Origin: Pedobacter antarcticus
GTDB lineage: Bacteria > Bacteroidota > Bacteroidia > Sphingobacteriales > Sphingobacteriaceae
Reading direction: 5' to 3'
Assembly: GCF_900112985.1 (NCBI RefSeq)
Contig: NZ_FONS01000004.1
Location: 1 to 64,000, forward strand
Length of the DNA: 64,000 nt
This document shows, piece by piece, positions 26,764-35,730 of this stretch. The notes beneath the pieces are model-generated. The model was not told the DNA's origin, did not search any database, and was given only the letters and a program-made list of their open reading frames with translations. A program made the translations under genes and the position numbers. Position 1 is the stretch's first letter, and each line of letters begins with the position of its first letter.

Positions 26764-27957
26764 ATGCAAAACCAAGGAAAGAAAATCAGAGTTGCAATCT
26801 TAGGCGTAGGTAACTGCGCAAGCTCGCTCGTACAGGGCGTGGAATATTATACAAATAATACAGATAAGACATCAGGTTTAATGGCTGATGATATTGGTGG
26901 ATATAAAGCAGCTCATATCGAATTTGTATGCGGCTTTGATATTGACGAAAGAAAAATTGGTCTTCCTTTAAAGGAAGCAGTTTTTGCTAAGCCAAACTGT
27001 ACAATAGTATTAAATGGAGATTTACAATCAGATGCTCCCATCTACAAATCTCCTGTGATTGACGGTGTATCTCCGCAAATGGCTGCTTATCCGGAAGCCA
27101 ACAGATTTGTTATTAAAGATGAATTGAAAAACACAGACGTTCTTCTTGAAGGTATTACTTACGATGCAGCACAGGTTCAAAGCCTGAGAGCAGAAATTAT
27201 TGCTCAGCTTCGTCAGCATGAAGTAGAAGTGTTAATTAATTACCTGCCGGTTGGATCGCAATTAGCGACTGAGTTTTATGCTGAAATCTGCATTGAGCTT
27301 GGAATTTCCCTGGTTAACTGTATTCCTGTATTTATTGCATCTGATCCGGTTTGGGAACAGAAATTTATCGATGCTGGTATACCAATTATTGGTGACGATA
27401 TGCGTAGCCAGTTTGGTGCAAGTATTGTATCTCAAATGCTTCAGGAACTTGCTTTTGAAAGAGGACACCATGTTAAAGCACACATTCAGCGTAATGTGGG
27501 TGGAAATACAGACTTCCTGAATATGGAAGATAAGAATCGTCTTAAATCTAAAAAGATCTCTAAAGAGAATGTAATCCGTGCACAGAACGATATTAGAGGT
27601 ATTTCTACTGAAGACAGCTTCCTGCATGCCGGTCCTTCTGAATATATTTCTTTTTACGGTGATAATAAGGTAGCCAACTTCCGTCTTGAGCTGGAAGGTT
27701 TTATGGGCGCTCCAGTAATCTTTGATGCACAACTTTCTGTTCAGGATTCTCCGAATTCTGCAGGTGTCGTTATTGATGCGATCAGGTATGTATATGTTGC
27801 CAGAGAATTAGGCTTAGTTGGTGCTTTAAGAGGCCCTTCTGCTTCGACTCAAAAAACTCCGCCGGAACAAATGATGTTCAGTGATGCCATTTTTGAGTGT
27901 CATGCTTTAGCAAAACGTGAGCTTACTGCTTCTACAACTAAACAGTTGAAAAAATAA
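26764..27957 (+). CDS. ino1: Inositol-3-phosphate synthase
   Basis: The 397-residue enzyme turns glucose-6-phosphate into 1L-myo-inositol-1(3)-phosphate using NAD. Visible parts are the dinucleotide site VAILGVGNCASSLVQGVEYY, NYLPVGSQLATEFYAE, PVFIASDPVWEQKF, IPIIGDDMRSQFGAS, and the catalytic-domain NVGGNTDFLNM and KKISKE. The length fits the short archaeal/actinobacterial-type enzyme. It is a single-gene unit ending in a very strong palindrome. Inositol phosphate here could feed inositol lipids; that is inference, although a sphingolipid locus lies in the same window. Confidence 0.93.
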   Translation: MQNQGKKIRVAILGVGNCASSLVQGVEYYTNNTDKTSGLMADDIGGYKAAHIEFVCGFDIDERKIGLPLKEAVFAKPNCTIVLNGDLQSDAPIYKSPVIDGVSPQMAAYPEANRFVIKDELKNTDVLLEGITYDAAQVQSLRAEIIAQLRQHEVEVLINYLPVGSQLATEFYAEICIELGISLVNCIPVFIASDPVWEQKFIDAGIPIIGDDMRSQFGASIVSQMLQELAFERGHHVKAHIQRNVGGNTDFLNMEDKNRLKSKKISKENVIRAQNDIRGISTEDSFLHAGPSEYISFYGDNKVANFRLELEGFMGAPVIFDAQLSVQDSPNSAGVVIDAIRYVYVARELGLVGALRGPSASTQKTPPEQMMFSDAIFECHALAKRELTASTTKQLKK

Positions 27958-27968
27958 TTAAGCTTTAC

Positions 27969-28020
27969 CCTATAAAAAAAATGCTGCTGTGAATATTCAC
28001 AGCAGCATTTTTTTTATAGG
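27969..28020. terminator. 52-bp perfect palindrome acting as a bidirectional terminator
   Basis: The arms 27969-27994 and 27995-28020 are exact reverse complements with no spacer. The GC core (TGCTGCTGTGAAT) is flanked by eight A and eight T. It lies between the ends of the convergent ino1 and TlpA-like genes, so it fits a shared terminator. Confidence 0.93.
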
Positions 28021-28028
28021 AGTCTTTT

Positions 28029-29258
28029 TTACTCTTTTAGAAGTCTGGTAATCGTATGCTCAAATTCGTCTTTGTATCTGGTATAATACTCCCCGGTTCC
28101 CGGACCATAAAAGTCTGTATGAATTTCTACAACTTTGCCGGTTTTATCCAGAATCAGGCTGGTAGGAAATACTTTAATCCCGGTTAGTTGCGGTAGAGTT
28201 TTTTCCGTACGCAATGAGTCAGTTACAGTCGTAGGTGTAATTAAAATTGGATATTGCACATCAAATCTGTCCCTGAATTTTTGCAAACTAGCTTTTGACC
28301 TCTTTAAATCACCAGTATACTCATACGCCAGGCCGATTACTTCGATACCTCTGTTTTTATTTTGTTTATAATAATCACTCAGGAAAGCGGTCTCATCCAT
28401 GCAGTTCGGACACCATGAGCCCAATAACTGAACAATGACAACTTTATTTTTAAACCTGCTGTCATTGATAGAGACCTGTTTCCCATCCAGATCTTTAAAG
28501 CTAAAGTTCAGATGTCCGCTTTCTCCATCTTTAAGACTGGTCTGGGCCGCTTCTAATTTTGCATTTTCATCTTTTACTGCAGTCCATTCCTCATAACCGG
28601 CCATACCACTATATAAGTGTCCGTTTGAAAGTTGGTCCTTATTCAGATCGGCATCCAGAACCATTGCGTGTACACCGTCAAAAGTCGATAGCTTTAATTT
28701 ATTCCCCGTTACGATACCAGCAAGATAACGGTAGTCTCCTGAGGGCGTCAGAATAGAGCCCGATACTTTGTTACCCTGCTGGATAAATTGTCCGATAGCG
28801 GGCCTGGCCTTTCCACCCCTGATAAAAGAGACTTTCCATTTTCCCTGCACAGAAGAATTTGCAGCACCGTGTTCGGCTTTAAACCTTTCTGGATTTTTAG
28901 CAGTGGCAGTGAAAGGGAGGACAATATCTTTCTGTATACCTTTACGGACCCAGCTTCCGGAAAGACTATCTGTTCCGATTAGACGAACGCGAAACTCAGA
29001 CTCAAAAAAAGGGAGATCAAGAAACAGGCTATCCTGTTTTCTGGTTATATTACTAATCAGCATTTTTTCTGGCTCATTAACAATGTAAAACACGTTTTTG
29101 CCTTTAACCTCGGCTGCCTCCAGATTGAAGACTATTGATTTTCCGTCCTCACGCTGTATGGACGCCCGCCAGTTTCCCTTTTTTGGTTGATTCTGTGCTG
29201 TTGCATAGAACGCTATTCCCATTAAAGAGCTGAGTAATATAATTTTCGGATACTTCAT
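28029..29258 (-). CDS. Secreted TlpA-like thioredoxin-fold protein
   Basis: The 409-residue protein has a signal peptide (MKYPKIILLSSLMGIAFYATAQ). An N-terminal beta-rich half (about 25-235) is of the DUF4369-like kind often fused to these proteins. A C-terminal AhpC/TlpA domain (from about 245) has the redox motif GSWCPNCMDET and a cis-Pro region (FPTSLILDKTG). It is periplasmic and should carry out thiol-disulfide exchange on exported proteins. The two CxxC cysteines are intact. It is transcribed alone. Confidence 0.9.
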   Translation of the reverse strand: MKYPKIILLSSLMGIAFYATAQNQPKKGNWRASIQREDGKSIVFNLEAAEVKGKNVFYIVNEPEKMLISNITRKQDSLFLDLPFFESEFRVRLIGTDSLSGSWVRKGIQKDIVLPFTATAKNPERFKAEHGAANSSVQGKWKVSFIRGGKARPAIGQFIQQGNKVSGSILTPSGDYRYLAGIVTGNKLKLSTFDGVHAMVLDADLNKDQLSNGHLYSGMAGYEEWTAVKDENAKLEAAQTSLKDGESGHLNFSFKDLDGKQVSINDSRFKNKVVIVQLLGSWCPNCMDETAFLSDYYKQNKNRGIEVIGLAYEYTGDLKRSKASLQKFRDRFDVQYPILITPTTVTDSLRTEKTLPQLTGIKVFPTSLILDKTGKVVEIHTDFYGPGTGEYYTRYKDEFEHTITRLLKE

Positions 29259-29393
29259 TTGTTTAGAATTATATGTCCAAGATAGGAGATATCTTAATAT
29301 CTATCAATTTTATAGAGTAATTTGATGGTCATGAATTTTAATAAAAGAATATTTAACATCATACTGTATATTTATACTACCAAATAGCCGGCT

Positions 29394-30590
29394 ATGAAAA
29401 AATTTATGCTGATAATAGCTGGGTTTATCCTGCTGAATTTTTCGGGTATAAGAGCACAGGGTATACAATTGAATGTTGCATTTTATGGGCTGCAATTTAA
29501 AGGAGGAGATTTTCCTTCCGGTAAAGTCAGGCTTAAAGATACACTCAGTGCTGCAACTCTTTTACCGGCATATCTAGCCGTCCGGCAACAGCATAGTCAA
29601 ATCTTATTGGATTCTTTAAAAGCTTTCCGGCAGCGTTTCGAACTGAATGACTGGCTTTACTATCAGTTGGTCAGAAAAGTAGCGCAGGAGTTGTGTCCTA
29701 AAAATGAAGACTATAATATTTATACACTTTACAAATGGTATTTTCTAACGGCAGCCGGATTCGATGCCAGGCTTGCAATTACAGGTGAGAAGCTGATATT
29801 TTACATCTATAATGAGGAAAATATAGAGGATATTCCATTCTTTATGTTTGACAAGAAGAAATATATGTGTTTGAATATACATGATTTTGAGCCGTTTGAT
29901 ATCCATCTTCAGCCGCCTGTCCCCCTTGTATTGAAAGTTCCGGGTGCGGTTAACTCTTTTTCTTACCGGGTTACCCGTTTACCTGATTTTGAGCCGGAAG
30001 CTTATCAAGCTAAAAGCATTGATTTTATTTATAATCACAGGCCATATCATTTTAACATCGTTTTTAATCAGGAACTGAAGGCCGTTTTTAATAATTATCC
30101 GATTGTTGATTTTGCTTCTTATTTTAATATTCCGCTTAGCAAGGCAACTTATGAGTCCTTAATTCCATTATTAAAAAACAACATGAGCGGAATGGGAGCC
30201 GAGCAGGGAATCGATTATCTGATGCGTTTTACACGATACGCCTTTTTGTACGAAAATGATCAGGAGAATTTTGGACGGGAGCGCAGGCTTTCTCCGGAGG
30301 AAACGTTGTTCTCACCTTACAGCGACTGTGATGATCGTGCGGGATTGTTCTTTTACCTGGTAAAAGAAATATATAACCTGCCTATGATAGCATTGCTCTA
30401 TCCGGGGCATATTAATATTGCCGTTGCACTGCCGGATCCAAAAGGAACGTTCATTAATTATAAAGGTAAGTCTTACACTGTATGTGAACCGACACCCCAA
30501 TCTGTAGATCTTCCTCTGGGCGCATTTTCTCCAGCCTTGTCTGGCGCTTCTTATGAAGTAGTTTATGTTTATGACCCTGCCAAAAATTAA
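29394..30590 (+). CDS. Secreted transglutaminase-like cysteine protease fold, function unknown
   Basis: The 398-residue protein has a signal peptide (MKKFMLIIAGFILLNFSGIRAQ) and no other clear domain match. The C-terminal part holds SPYSDCDDRAGLFFYLV (Cys about residue 312) and, 27 residues later, YPGHINIAVALP (His about 339). These resemble the Cys and His of transglutaminase-like enzymes. Earlier, YTLYKWYFLTAAGFDARLA resembles the helix that usually precedes the active site. I infer a periplasmic peptidase or transglutaminase-like fold. The next gene (CbiB) is 92 bases downstream and probably has its own promoter. Confidence 0.7.
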   Translation: MKKFMLIIAGFILLNFSGIRAQGIQLNVAFYGLQFKGGDFPSGKVRLKDTLSAATLLPAYLAVRQQHSQILLDSLKAFRQRFELNDWLYYQLVRKVAQELCPKNEDYNIYTLYKWYFLTAAGFDARLAITGEKLIFYIYNEENIEDIPFFMFDKKKYMCLNIHDFEPFDIHLQPPVPLVLKVPGAVNSFSYRVTRLPDFEPEAYQAKSIDFIYNHRPYHFNIVFNQELKAVFNNYPIVDFASYFNIPLSKATYESLIPLLKNNMSGMGAEQGIDYLMRFTRYAFLYENDQENFGRERRLSPEETLFSPYSDCDDRAGLFFYLVKEIYNLPMIALLYPGHINIAVALPDPKGTFINYKGKSYTVCEPTPQSVDLPLGAFSPALSGASYEVVYVYDPAKN

Positions 30591-30682
30591 ATAATTGTAT
30601 TTGTTTATTATAAATAGGTTGTAAAATTGTTAATTTCTTATTTGTAAGTTTAAATTTAAACGGATCATTAAATTATAAAACA

Positions 30683-31522
30683 ATGGAGGGCTTTATACGT
30701 GTTTTTTTACCGCTTCTTGCAGGTTACCTGCTCGATTTTGCAATCGGTGATTTACCGTCCGCCTATAGACCGGAATTGTTTTTTAAACGGGCCATAAATT
30801 CAGTTTTAAACTGGATGAACTGCGGGACAATGCGTTTGCTTAAAGGGGCAATGCTTGTGGTTATAAGCACAGGTGTTGTTTTTATAGTGACTACATTGAT
30901 CTGGTCTTATTTGTTAGAATTTGCTGTCCCTGCATATTTGTTGCTAAGCACCCTGATGATCTACTGGTCGTTGGGGAGTAATAAATTAATTCAGAATGGT
31001 GATGCCGCTTTTAATAAAAATAAGGAGGGAAATGATTCTTCTGCTTATACCAGGTATGAGACGGTGATCAGCATGTCATCGGGATTAAGTAAAAGAGTGG
31101 TCTCGCCGGTTTTTTATTATTGCCTTGGAGGGATTCCCTTAATGTTGTCGTCCCAATTAATCCATTATCTTGATGACCGGATCGGTTATAAAACTACGGA
31201 ATTTGAAGATTTTGGTAAAGCTGCAGCCTGGAGTGATGATGTCATTAATTTTATTCCATCCAGGATCACCGCTGTTCTCATACTTTTAATATCCAGAAAT
31301 AGTGCCGCATGGAAATATATGATGAACAGAGGGCATTTGCACGCCAGCCCCAATACTGGTTATCCTTTGATGGCAATATCGGGTGTCATCGGAATTGATC
31401 TGTTATTACCAGTATCGGAGGTGAAACTGAGCAGAGTCCATTATGCGTATATAAGAAGCCTGCACTATGCAGTTATTTTGGTATTGGTGGTTGCTATAGG
31501 GATATATTATTTTAACTGGTAA
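30683..31522 (+). CDS. cbiB: CbiB/CobD, adenosylcobinamide-phosphate synthase
   Basis: The 279-residue membrane protein has several hydrophobic helices and family signatures. These are a start like LLAGYLLDFAIGDLPS, a middle IGYKTTEFEDFGKAAAWSDDVINFIPSR, and SPNTGYPLMAISGVIGI near the end. The enzyme attaches aminopropanol phosphate to adenosylcobyric acid, the late step that makes the cobinamide side chain. Three corrinoid-type ABC transporter genes follow on the same strand. This points to cobalamin precursor uptake and salvage. No cobalamin riboswitch-like sequence is recognisable in the 92 bases before it. Confidence 0.88.
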   Translation: MEGFIRVFLPLLAGYLLDFAIGDLPSAYRPELFFKRAINSVLNWMNCGTMRLLKGAMLVVISTGVVFIVTTLIWSYLLEFAVPAYLLLSTLMIYWSLGSNKLIQNGDAAFNKNKEGNDSSAYTRYETVISMSSGLSKRVVSPVFYYCLGGIPLMLSSQLIHYLDDRIGYKTTEFEDFGKAAAWSDDVINFIPSRITAVLILLISRNSAAWKYMMNRGHLHASPNTGYPLMAISGVIGIDLLLPVSEVKLSRVHYAYIRSLHYAVILVLVVAIGIYYFNW

Positions 31523-31541
31523 CAGGGGTTTAAGAATTTTC

Positions 31542-31579
31542 GCTTAGGTTTGTGGCCTAAGCTATGCTGTAGCAATAGC
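31542..31579 (+). other. Two adjacent hairpins between cbiB and the binding-protein gene
   Basis: GCTTAGG (31542-31548) pairs with CCTAAGC (31556-31562). Directly after it, GCTAT (31561-31565) pairs with ATAGC (31575-31579), followed by TTTTATAATT. The two stems share two bases, so they could exclude one another as in an attenuator, or the second could be a weak terminator. Confidence 0.4.
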
Positions 31580-31592
31580 ATTTTATAATTAT

Positions 31593-32765
31593 ATGATAAG
31601 ATATAAATCTACCTTCCTTTTTTCGTGGTTTAGTTATTTATTAGTTGTTGTAGTTGTGCTGCATTCCTGCAGTTCGGATAAAAACAAGTCCTCGGAAACG
31701 CAAAAGCATGCTAGTATTGGCCAAGCCGAAATTAAATATGCAAAGGGATTTAGCATTACTTATTATGAAAATTTCAAGGTTCTGCGTATAAATTCCGGAG
31801 GAAATAAGGTTAAAGATACGGCTGTCTACGTACTGCTGGCGAAGGATAAAACAGTTCCGCAAGGTTACGAAACCGCGCAGATTATCCGTACACCGCTTAA
31901 TAGCCTGGTCGGGTTGTCCTCTTCTCATATCGCATTGGCAGATTTTGCAGATGCTGTGCCAGCTATAACTGGTCTGGGAAGTTTGCAGTATGTTAGTAAC
32001 CCGCAGGTTTTGAAGCGAATTTCGGAAGGTAAAATAAAAGAAACAGGAGACGAAACTACACTGAATACAGAATTGGTAATTAATATGAAGCCAGGGTTGG
32101 TAATGGTTACCGGTAACCCGGATGATCGTTTCAGCCGGTATAGTACTTTAACTTCAGCGGGAGTACCCGTCATGTTAAATTCAGACTGGCTCGAAACAAC
32201 ACCCCTTGGTAAAGCAGAATGGGTCAAGGTAATGGGTGCGTTGATGGACAGGGAGCAGGCTGTCAATGCAAAGTTTAATGCACTGGAGAAGAAATACAAT
32301 ATATTGGCTGAACTGGGTAGAAATGCAGTGCAAAAGCCGAAAATTATAACTGGATTACCGTATAAAGATACTTGGTATGTGCCTGCCGGCGAAAGTTTTA
32401 TGGCAAGGTTTTTTGAAGACGCCGGCACGACCTATAGCTGGTCTTCCAGTAAAGGGACCGGCAGTCTGGCACTTAGTTTTGAAATGGTGGCACCTGTGGC
32501 ACTTCAAGCTGACTTCTGGCTTAGTCCGGGTGCACTCAGCAGTAAGGATGAAATTAAAGCAGTAGACTCACGCTATCAGCAATTTAAATCATTCAGGCAA
32601 AATAAGATATATAATAATAACAAACGCTCAACGGTTTCAGGTACGAATGATTACTGGGAGTCGGGGACAGTTAACCCTCAGCTTGTGCTGGCAGACATGA
32701 TCGCCATATTTCATCCGGAATTGCTGCCTCAACATGAATTGTATTATTTTAAACCGGTCAAATAA
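31593..32765 (+). CDS. Corrinoid/iron-siderophore ABC transporter binding lipoprotein (BtuF/FepB type)
   Basis: The 390-residue protein has a lipoprotein signal with lipobox LHSC (Cys about residue 26). It then has the two-lobed cluster A-II/helical-backbone binding-protein layout: IIRTPLNSLVGLSSSHIALA in lobe one and LPYKDTWYVPAGESFMARFFEDAG in lobe two. The family binds vitamin B12, haem or ferric siderophores in the periplasm. B12 or another corrinoid is favoured because cbiB is directly upstream. The permease gene starts 6 bases after the stop. Confidence 0.85.
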   Translation: MIRYKSTFLFSWFSYLLVVVVVLHSCSSDKNKSSETQKHASIGQAEIKYAKGFSITYYENFKVLRINSGGNKVKDTAVYVLLAKDKTVPQGYETAQIIRTPLNSLVGLSSSHIALADFADAVPAITGLGSLQYVSNPQVLKRISEGKIKETGDETTLNTELVINMKPGLVMVTGNPDDRFSRYSTLTSAGVPVMLNSDWLETTPLGKAEWVKVMGALMDREQAVNAKFNALEKKYNILAELGRNAVQKPKIITGLPYKDTWYVPAGESFMARFFEDAGTTYSWSSSKGTGSLALSFEMVAPVALQADFWLSPGALSSKDEIKAVDSRYQQFKSFRQNKIYNNNKRSTVSGTNDYWESGTVNPQLVLADMIAIFHPELLPQHELYYFKPVK

Positions 32766-32771
32766 AATCAA

Positions 32772-33797
32772 TTGTTTAACTACAGGCTATATATCCTTTT
32801 CTTACTCATTCTGATTGCTTTTCTGGTAGATATAGCTTTTGGTTCGATTCATATTCCTTTGCTACAGATTCTGGATGTAGTTTCCGGTAAGCAAATAGAG
32901 AATGATTCCTGGAGTTTTATAATTCAGCAAATCAGATTACCAAAGGCATTTACGGCTATAATAGCTGGTAGCGGTCTGGCAGTAAGCGGTCTTCAAATGC
33001 AGACTTTATTCCGGAACCCATTGGCTGGCCCTTCGGTATTAGGGATAACAGCGGGAGCGAGCCTTGGTGTAGCCATTGTTATGTTTTCTGCAGGCACAAT
33101 CACAAGTTTATATACGATTAAGGAATTAGGTATCTCGGGCAGCTGGCTCATTATATTAGCATCGTCTGCGGGCGCTGCTCTGGTTATGTTTCTTGTTTTG
33201 CTCATATCAGGTGCAGTAAAGGATCATATTGTCATGCTTATTATCGGGGTGATGCTGGGTAATATTACACTTTCGCTGGTAAGTATCTGGCAGTACTATA
33301 GTGCTCCCGAATTGATAAAAGATTATCTGATGTGGACATTTGGTTCATTGGGTGGGGTAAACGGAGTCCAGCTGATGATCTTGACTGCTGTAGTGTTTTT
33401 CGGTCTAATCCTTACCTTCATAGCTTCAAAAAGTCTGGATGCACTGCTTCTTGGCGATCGCTACGCCATGTCGCTGGGCCTTTCAGTGAAGAGTGCAAGA
33501 ATCCTCATTATTAGCAGCACCAGCTTACTTGCAGGAGGAATTACCGCATTCTGTGGCCCGATTGGGTTTGTCGGAATTGCCGTGCCCCATCTGGCACGGG
33601 CTATATTTCAGACTTCCAGTCATCGTGTGCTTATTCCTGCCTGTTGTCTTATCGGTGCCCTGCTAATGTTGATTTGTGATATCTTTTCGCAATTACCTGG
33701 AAGTCAGTCTGTGTTGCCTATAAATATAATTACAGCGCTTATCGGATCACCTGTGGTAATCTGGGTAATTGCCAGGCGCCAAAAAAGAAGAGATTGA
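32772..33797 (+). CDS. FecCD/BtuC-type ABC transporter permease, TTG start
   Basis: The 341-residue protein is the multi-helix permease of the FecCD/BtuC family: LQMQTLFRNPLAGPSVLGITAGASLGVA, the coupling-helix region ALLLGDRYAMSLGLSV, and GPIGFVGIAVPHLARAI near the end. The only start that keeps the first transmembrane helix (LYILFLLILIAFLVDIAFG) is a TTG at 32772; the first in-frame ATG would lose about 75 residues. It is placed between its binding protein and its ATPase, and the next start overlaps its stop by 4 bases. Confidence 0.9.
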   Translation: MFNYRLYILFLLILIAFLVDIAFGSIHIPLLQILDVVSGKQIENDSWSFIIQQIRLPKAFTAIIAGSGLAVSGLQMQTLFRNPLAGPSVLGITAGASLGVAIVMFSAGTITSLYTIKELGISGSWLIILASSAGAALVMFLVLLISGAVKDHIVMLIIGVMLGNITLSLVSIWQYYSAPELIKDYLMWTFGSLGGVNGVQLMILTAVVFFGLILTFIASKSLDALLLGDRYAMSLGLSVKSARILIISSTSLLAGGITAFCGPIGFVGIAVPHLARAIFQTSSHRVLIPACCLIGALLMLICDIFSQLPGSQSVLPINIITALIGSPVVIWVIARRQKRRD

Positions 33798-34810
33798 TGA
33801 AGGAATTAAAAACTGCTTTAATTGAAACTGAAGGTCTCATGATCGGATATCCTGCTTCGAAAGCCAGCAGGGTAGTAGCCGGACCTCTTGATTTAACTGT
33901 CTGCGGGGGACAGCTGATTTGTTTACTCGGGCCAAATGGAAGCGGCAAGTCTACTTTACTGCGTACTTTGACGGGGCTTCAGCCAGTTTCATCTGGGAAA
34001 ATTTCGCTTGATGGCATACCATTAAAAACACTTAAAGCTCCGGCAATCGCAAGAAAACTAAGCCTGGTGCTAAGTGAAAAGGTGACAGGGAGTAATCTTG
34101 ATGTGTATAATTTAATTGCTTTAGGCAGATACCCCTATAGTGGCTGGTTTGGTAAACTAAATGCAGAAGACCGGGCAATGATAATCAGGGCGGCTGAGCT
34201 TACCGATACTACCGGATTTTTAGACAGGCAGGTGGATAGTCTGAGCGATGGCGAATGTCAAAAGGTGATGCTGGCCCGGGCAATAGCGCAGGATACTCCG
34301 GTCGTTGTTCTGGACGAGCCGACTGCTCATCTGGATCTTCCCAGCAGGTTAAAACTAATGCAATTACTTTATAAGCTGACCCGTGAGACCGGGAAAGCAA
34401 TAATAATATCAACGCATGAACTTGATCTCGCCTTACAGACATCGGACCTGATCTGGCTAATGGACGGGCGCGGAGGGCTTCATTCCGGCATACCAGAGCA
34501 ACTTGTTCTTGATGGTGTATTTGAAAAGGCTTTCAATAGAGAAGAAATTCATTTTGACCCGTATACCGGCCACTTTACAATTCCTCGTGTATTAAAACAG
34601 CAGATTTCGCTAATTGGAGATGGGCTGCCTTTCATCTGGACAAGAAAAGCACTTGAACGGTGTGGTTATGGAGTAACTGATGGCCTCAATCCTGAATTTC
34701 ATATTTTGATTGAGTCAGGAAATAATGGTATACGCTGGACTGTTACTGCATACGGGCATCCCGATCAGTGTTTTAATGATCTGCAGCAACTGGTGGATGC
34801 GTTGGTATAA
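33794..34810 (+). CDS. BtuD/FecE-type ABC transporter ATPase with a C-terminal extension
   Basis: The 338-residue protein has Walker A LLGPNGSGKST, Walker B VVVLDEPTAHLD and the switch histidine in IISTHELD. The signature reads LSDGECQKVMLARA, so Asp replaces the first Gly of LSGGQ, and the usual Q-loop glutamine is not evident in SLVLSEKVTGSNL. About 75-80 residues follow the ATPase core (after IPRVLKQQI) that are not part of standard BtuD. They contain WTRKALERCGYGV and may be a small regulatory domain. It energises the upstream permease. Confidence 0.88.
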   Translation: MMKELKTALIETEGLMIGYPASKASRVVAGPLDLTVCGGQLICLLGPNGSGKSTLLRTLTGLQPVSSGKISLDGIPLKTLKAPAIARKLSLVLSEKVTGSNLDVYNLIALGRYPYSGWFGKLNAEDRAMIIRAAELTDTTGFLDRQVDSLSDGECQKVMLARAIAQDTPVVVLDEPTAHLDLPSRLKLMQLLYKLTRETGKAIIISTHELDLALQTSDLIWLMDGRGGLHSGIPEQLVLDGVFEKAFNREEIHFDPYTGHFTIPRVLKQQISLIGDGLPFIWTRKALERCGYGVTDGLNPEFHILIESGNNGIRWTVTAYGHPDQCFNDLQQLVDALV

Positions 34811-34944
34811 AAGAAAGATTCAGAATGTCAGGTGATTGAATGGGAGGGGTGTTTAATTCATCTTAAAAATTTGTGCCTGTACATTTTTTGTTAAATTTGA
34901 ATACGCAGCGAGGGATAGACCGGCAGGGCGATAATTTTAAGTTT

Positions 34945-35730
34945 ATGGGATTATTTGATATTTTCAAACATACAGAGGGAGAACAGGATTCGGGTTTGTC
35001 TAAAGAAATTAATGATAACGCAGCAGCTGAAGCACAACAATATGAGTTCAGTTTGCAGAAAACGGAGTCTGTCTCTGCCTTGCTTCAAATTGCGCCCGAG
35101 GCGAGAGACCAGCAGTGGTTGACCCAGTTACTAACTGATCTTCCTCATGCGAGCTTTCGGAGCGGTAATCCACAGATCATTGCGGGTCCGGACGGCTTCC
35201 CCTATTTTCAGCTTTTCCTGCCTCAACCGGGAGAAACTTTTCAAAATTTTATTATAGATCTGATGGTTCCTGATTTTCTGCTGGAACGGGGTTATGGGAT
35301 TGTTATTAATCCAGATGGCGGACATCCGGATTGGATTCTTTCTTATGGTGATCTGCTTAATTACAAGCTTAACGGAAGCTTTTTAAAGCAAGACAATTCT
35401 TTTAACCAAGAGAATGACGAAGAGCTTAGTGCTGGAGAAGAGGTACTGATCGGGCAGCCATCTGAAAATATTTTGCCAGCATTTACCCGGAAGCTTCTCA
35501 AGGATTTTTTTGAATTAAATGGAGTGGAAAATCCTAAGGTCTTGTTGATGATGCGCAAAAAAGGAGAGGAGATGCAGCAGGATCTCGCATTTAATATAAC
35601 TCCGGACAAGTTTGATTCAGAAACAACTTTCAGAAATATGATGCAGACTGTTACCTGGTATCTTCCAAGGCATTATTCTGTGATCGGTTTACATGACGAC
35701 GCATTGAACAGCGGATTTATGCCGCTTTAG
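34945..35730 (+). CDS. Conserved hypothetical cytoplasmic protein
   Basis: I start at the ATG at 34945 (261 residues, MGLFDIFKHTEG) because the sequence from 34873 to there does not look coding and MGLFDIF-type openings are common. There is no signal peptide or membrane segment. The protein is acidic, with a globular body: LLQIAPEARDQQWLTQLLTDL, then GPDGFPYFQLFLP, DWILSYGDLLNY and MMQTVTWYLPRHYSVIGLHDD near the end. I do not recognise a domain. The gene follows the ABC transporter operon after 134 bases, and its last 14 bases overlap the end of the convergent symporter gene. Confidence 0.75.
   Translation: MGLFDIFKHTEGEQDSGLSKEINDNAAAEAQQYEFSLQKTESVSALLQIAPEARDQQWLTQLLTDLPHASFRSGNPQIIAGPDGFPYFQLFLPQPGETFQNFIIDLMVPDFLLERGYGIVINPDGGHPDWILSYGDLLNYKLNGSFLKQDNSFNQENDEELSAGEEVLIGQPSENILPAFTRKLLKDFFELNGVENPKVLLMMRKKGEEMQQDLAFNITPDKFDSETTFRNMMQTVTWYLPRHYSVIGLHDDALNSGFMPL

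Noticed and set aside
30591..30682. Possible cobalamin riboswitch before cbiB
   Set aside because: The 92-base AT-rich gap is too short and shows no B12-box-like sequence.
31925..32428. Minus-strand open frame of 167 codons opposite the binding-protein gene
   Set aside because: It is antisense to a clear binding lipoprotein with a lipobox and has no recognisable feature.
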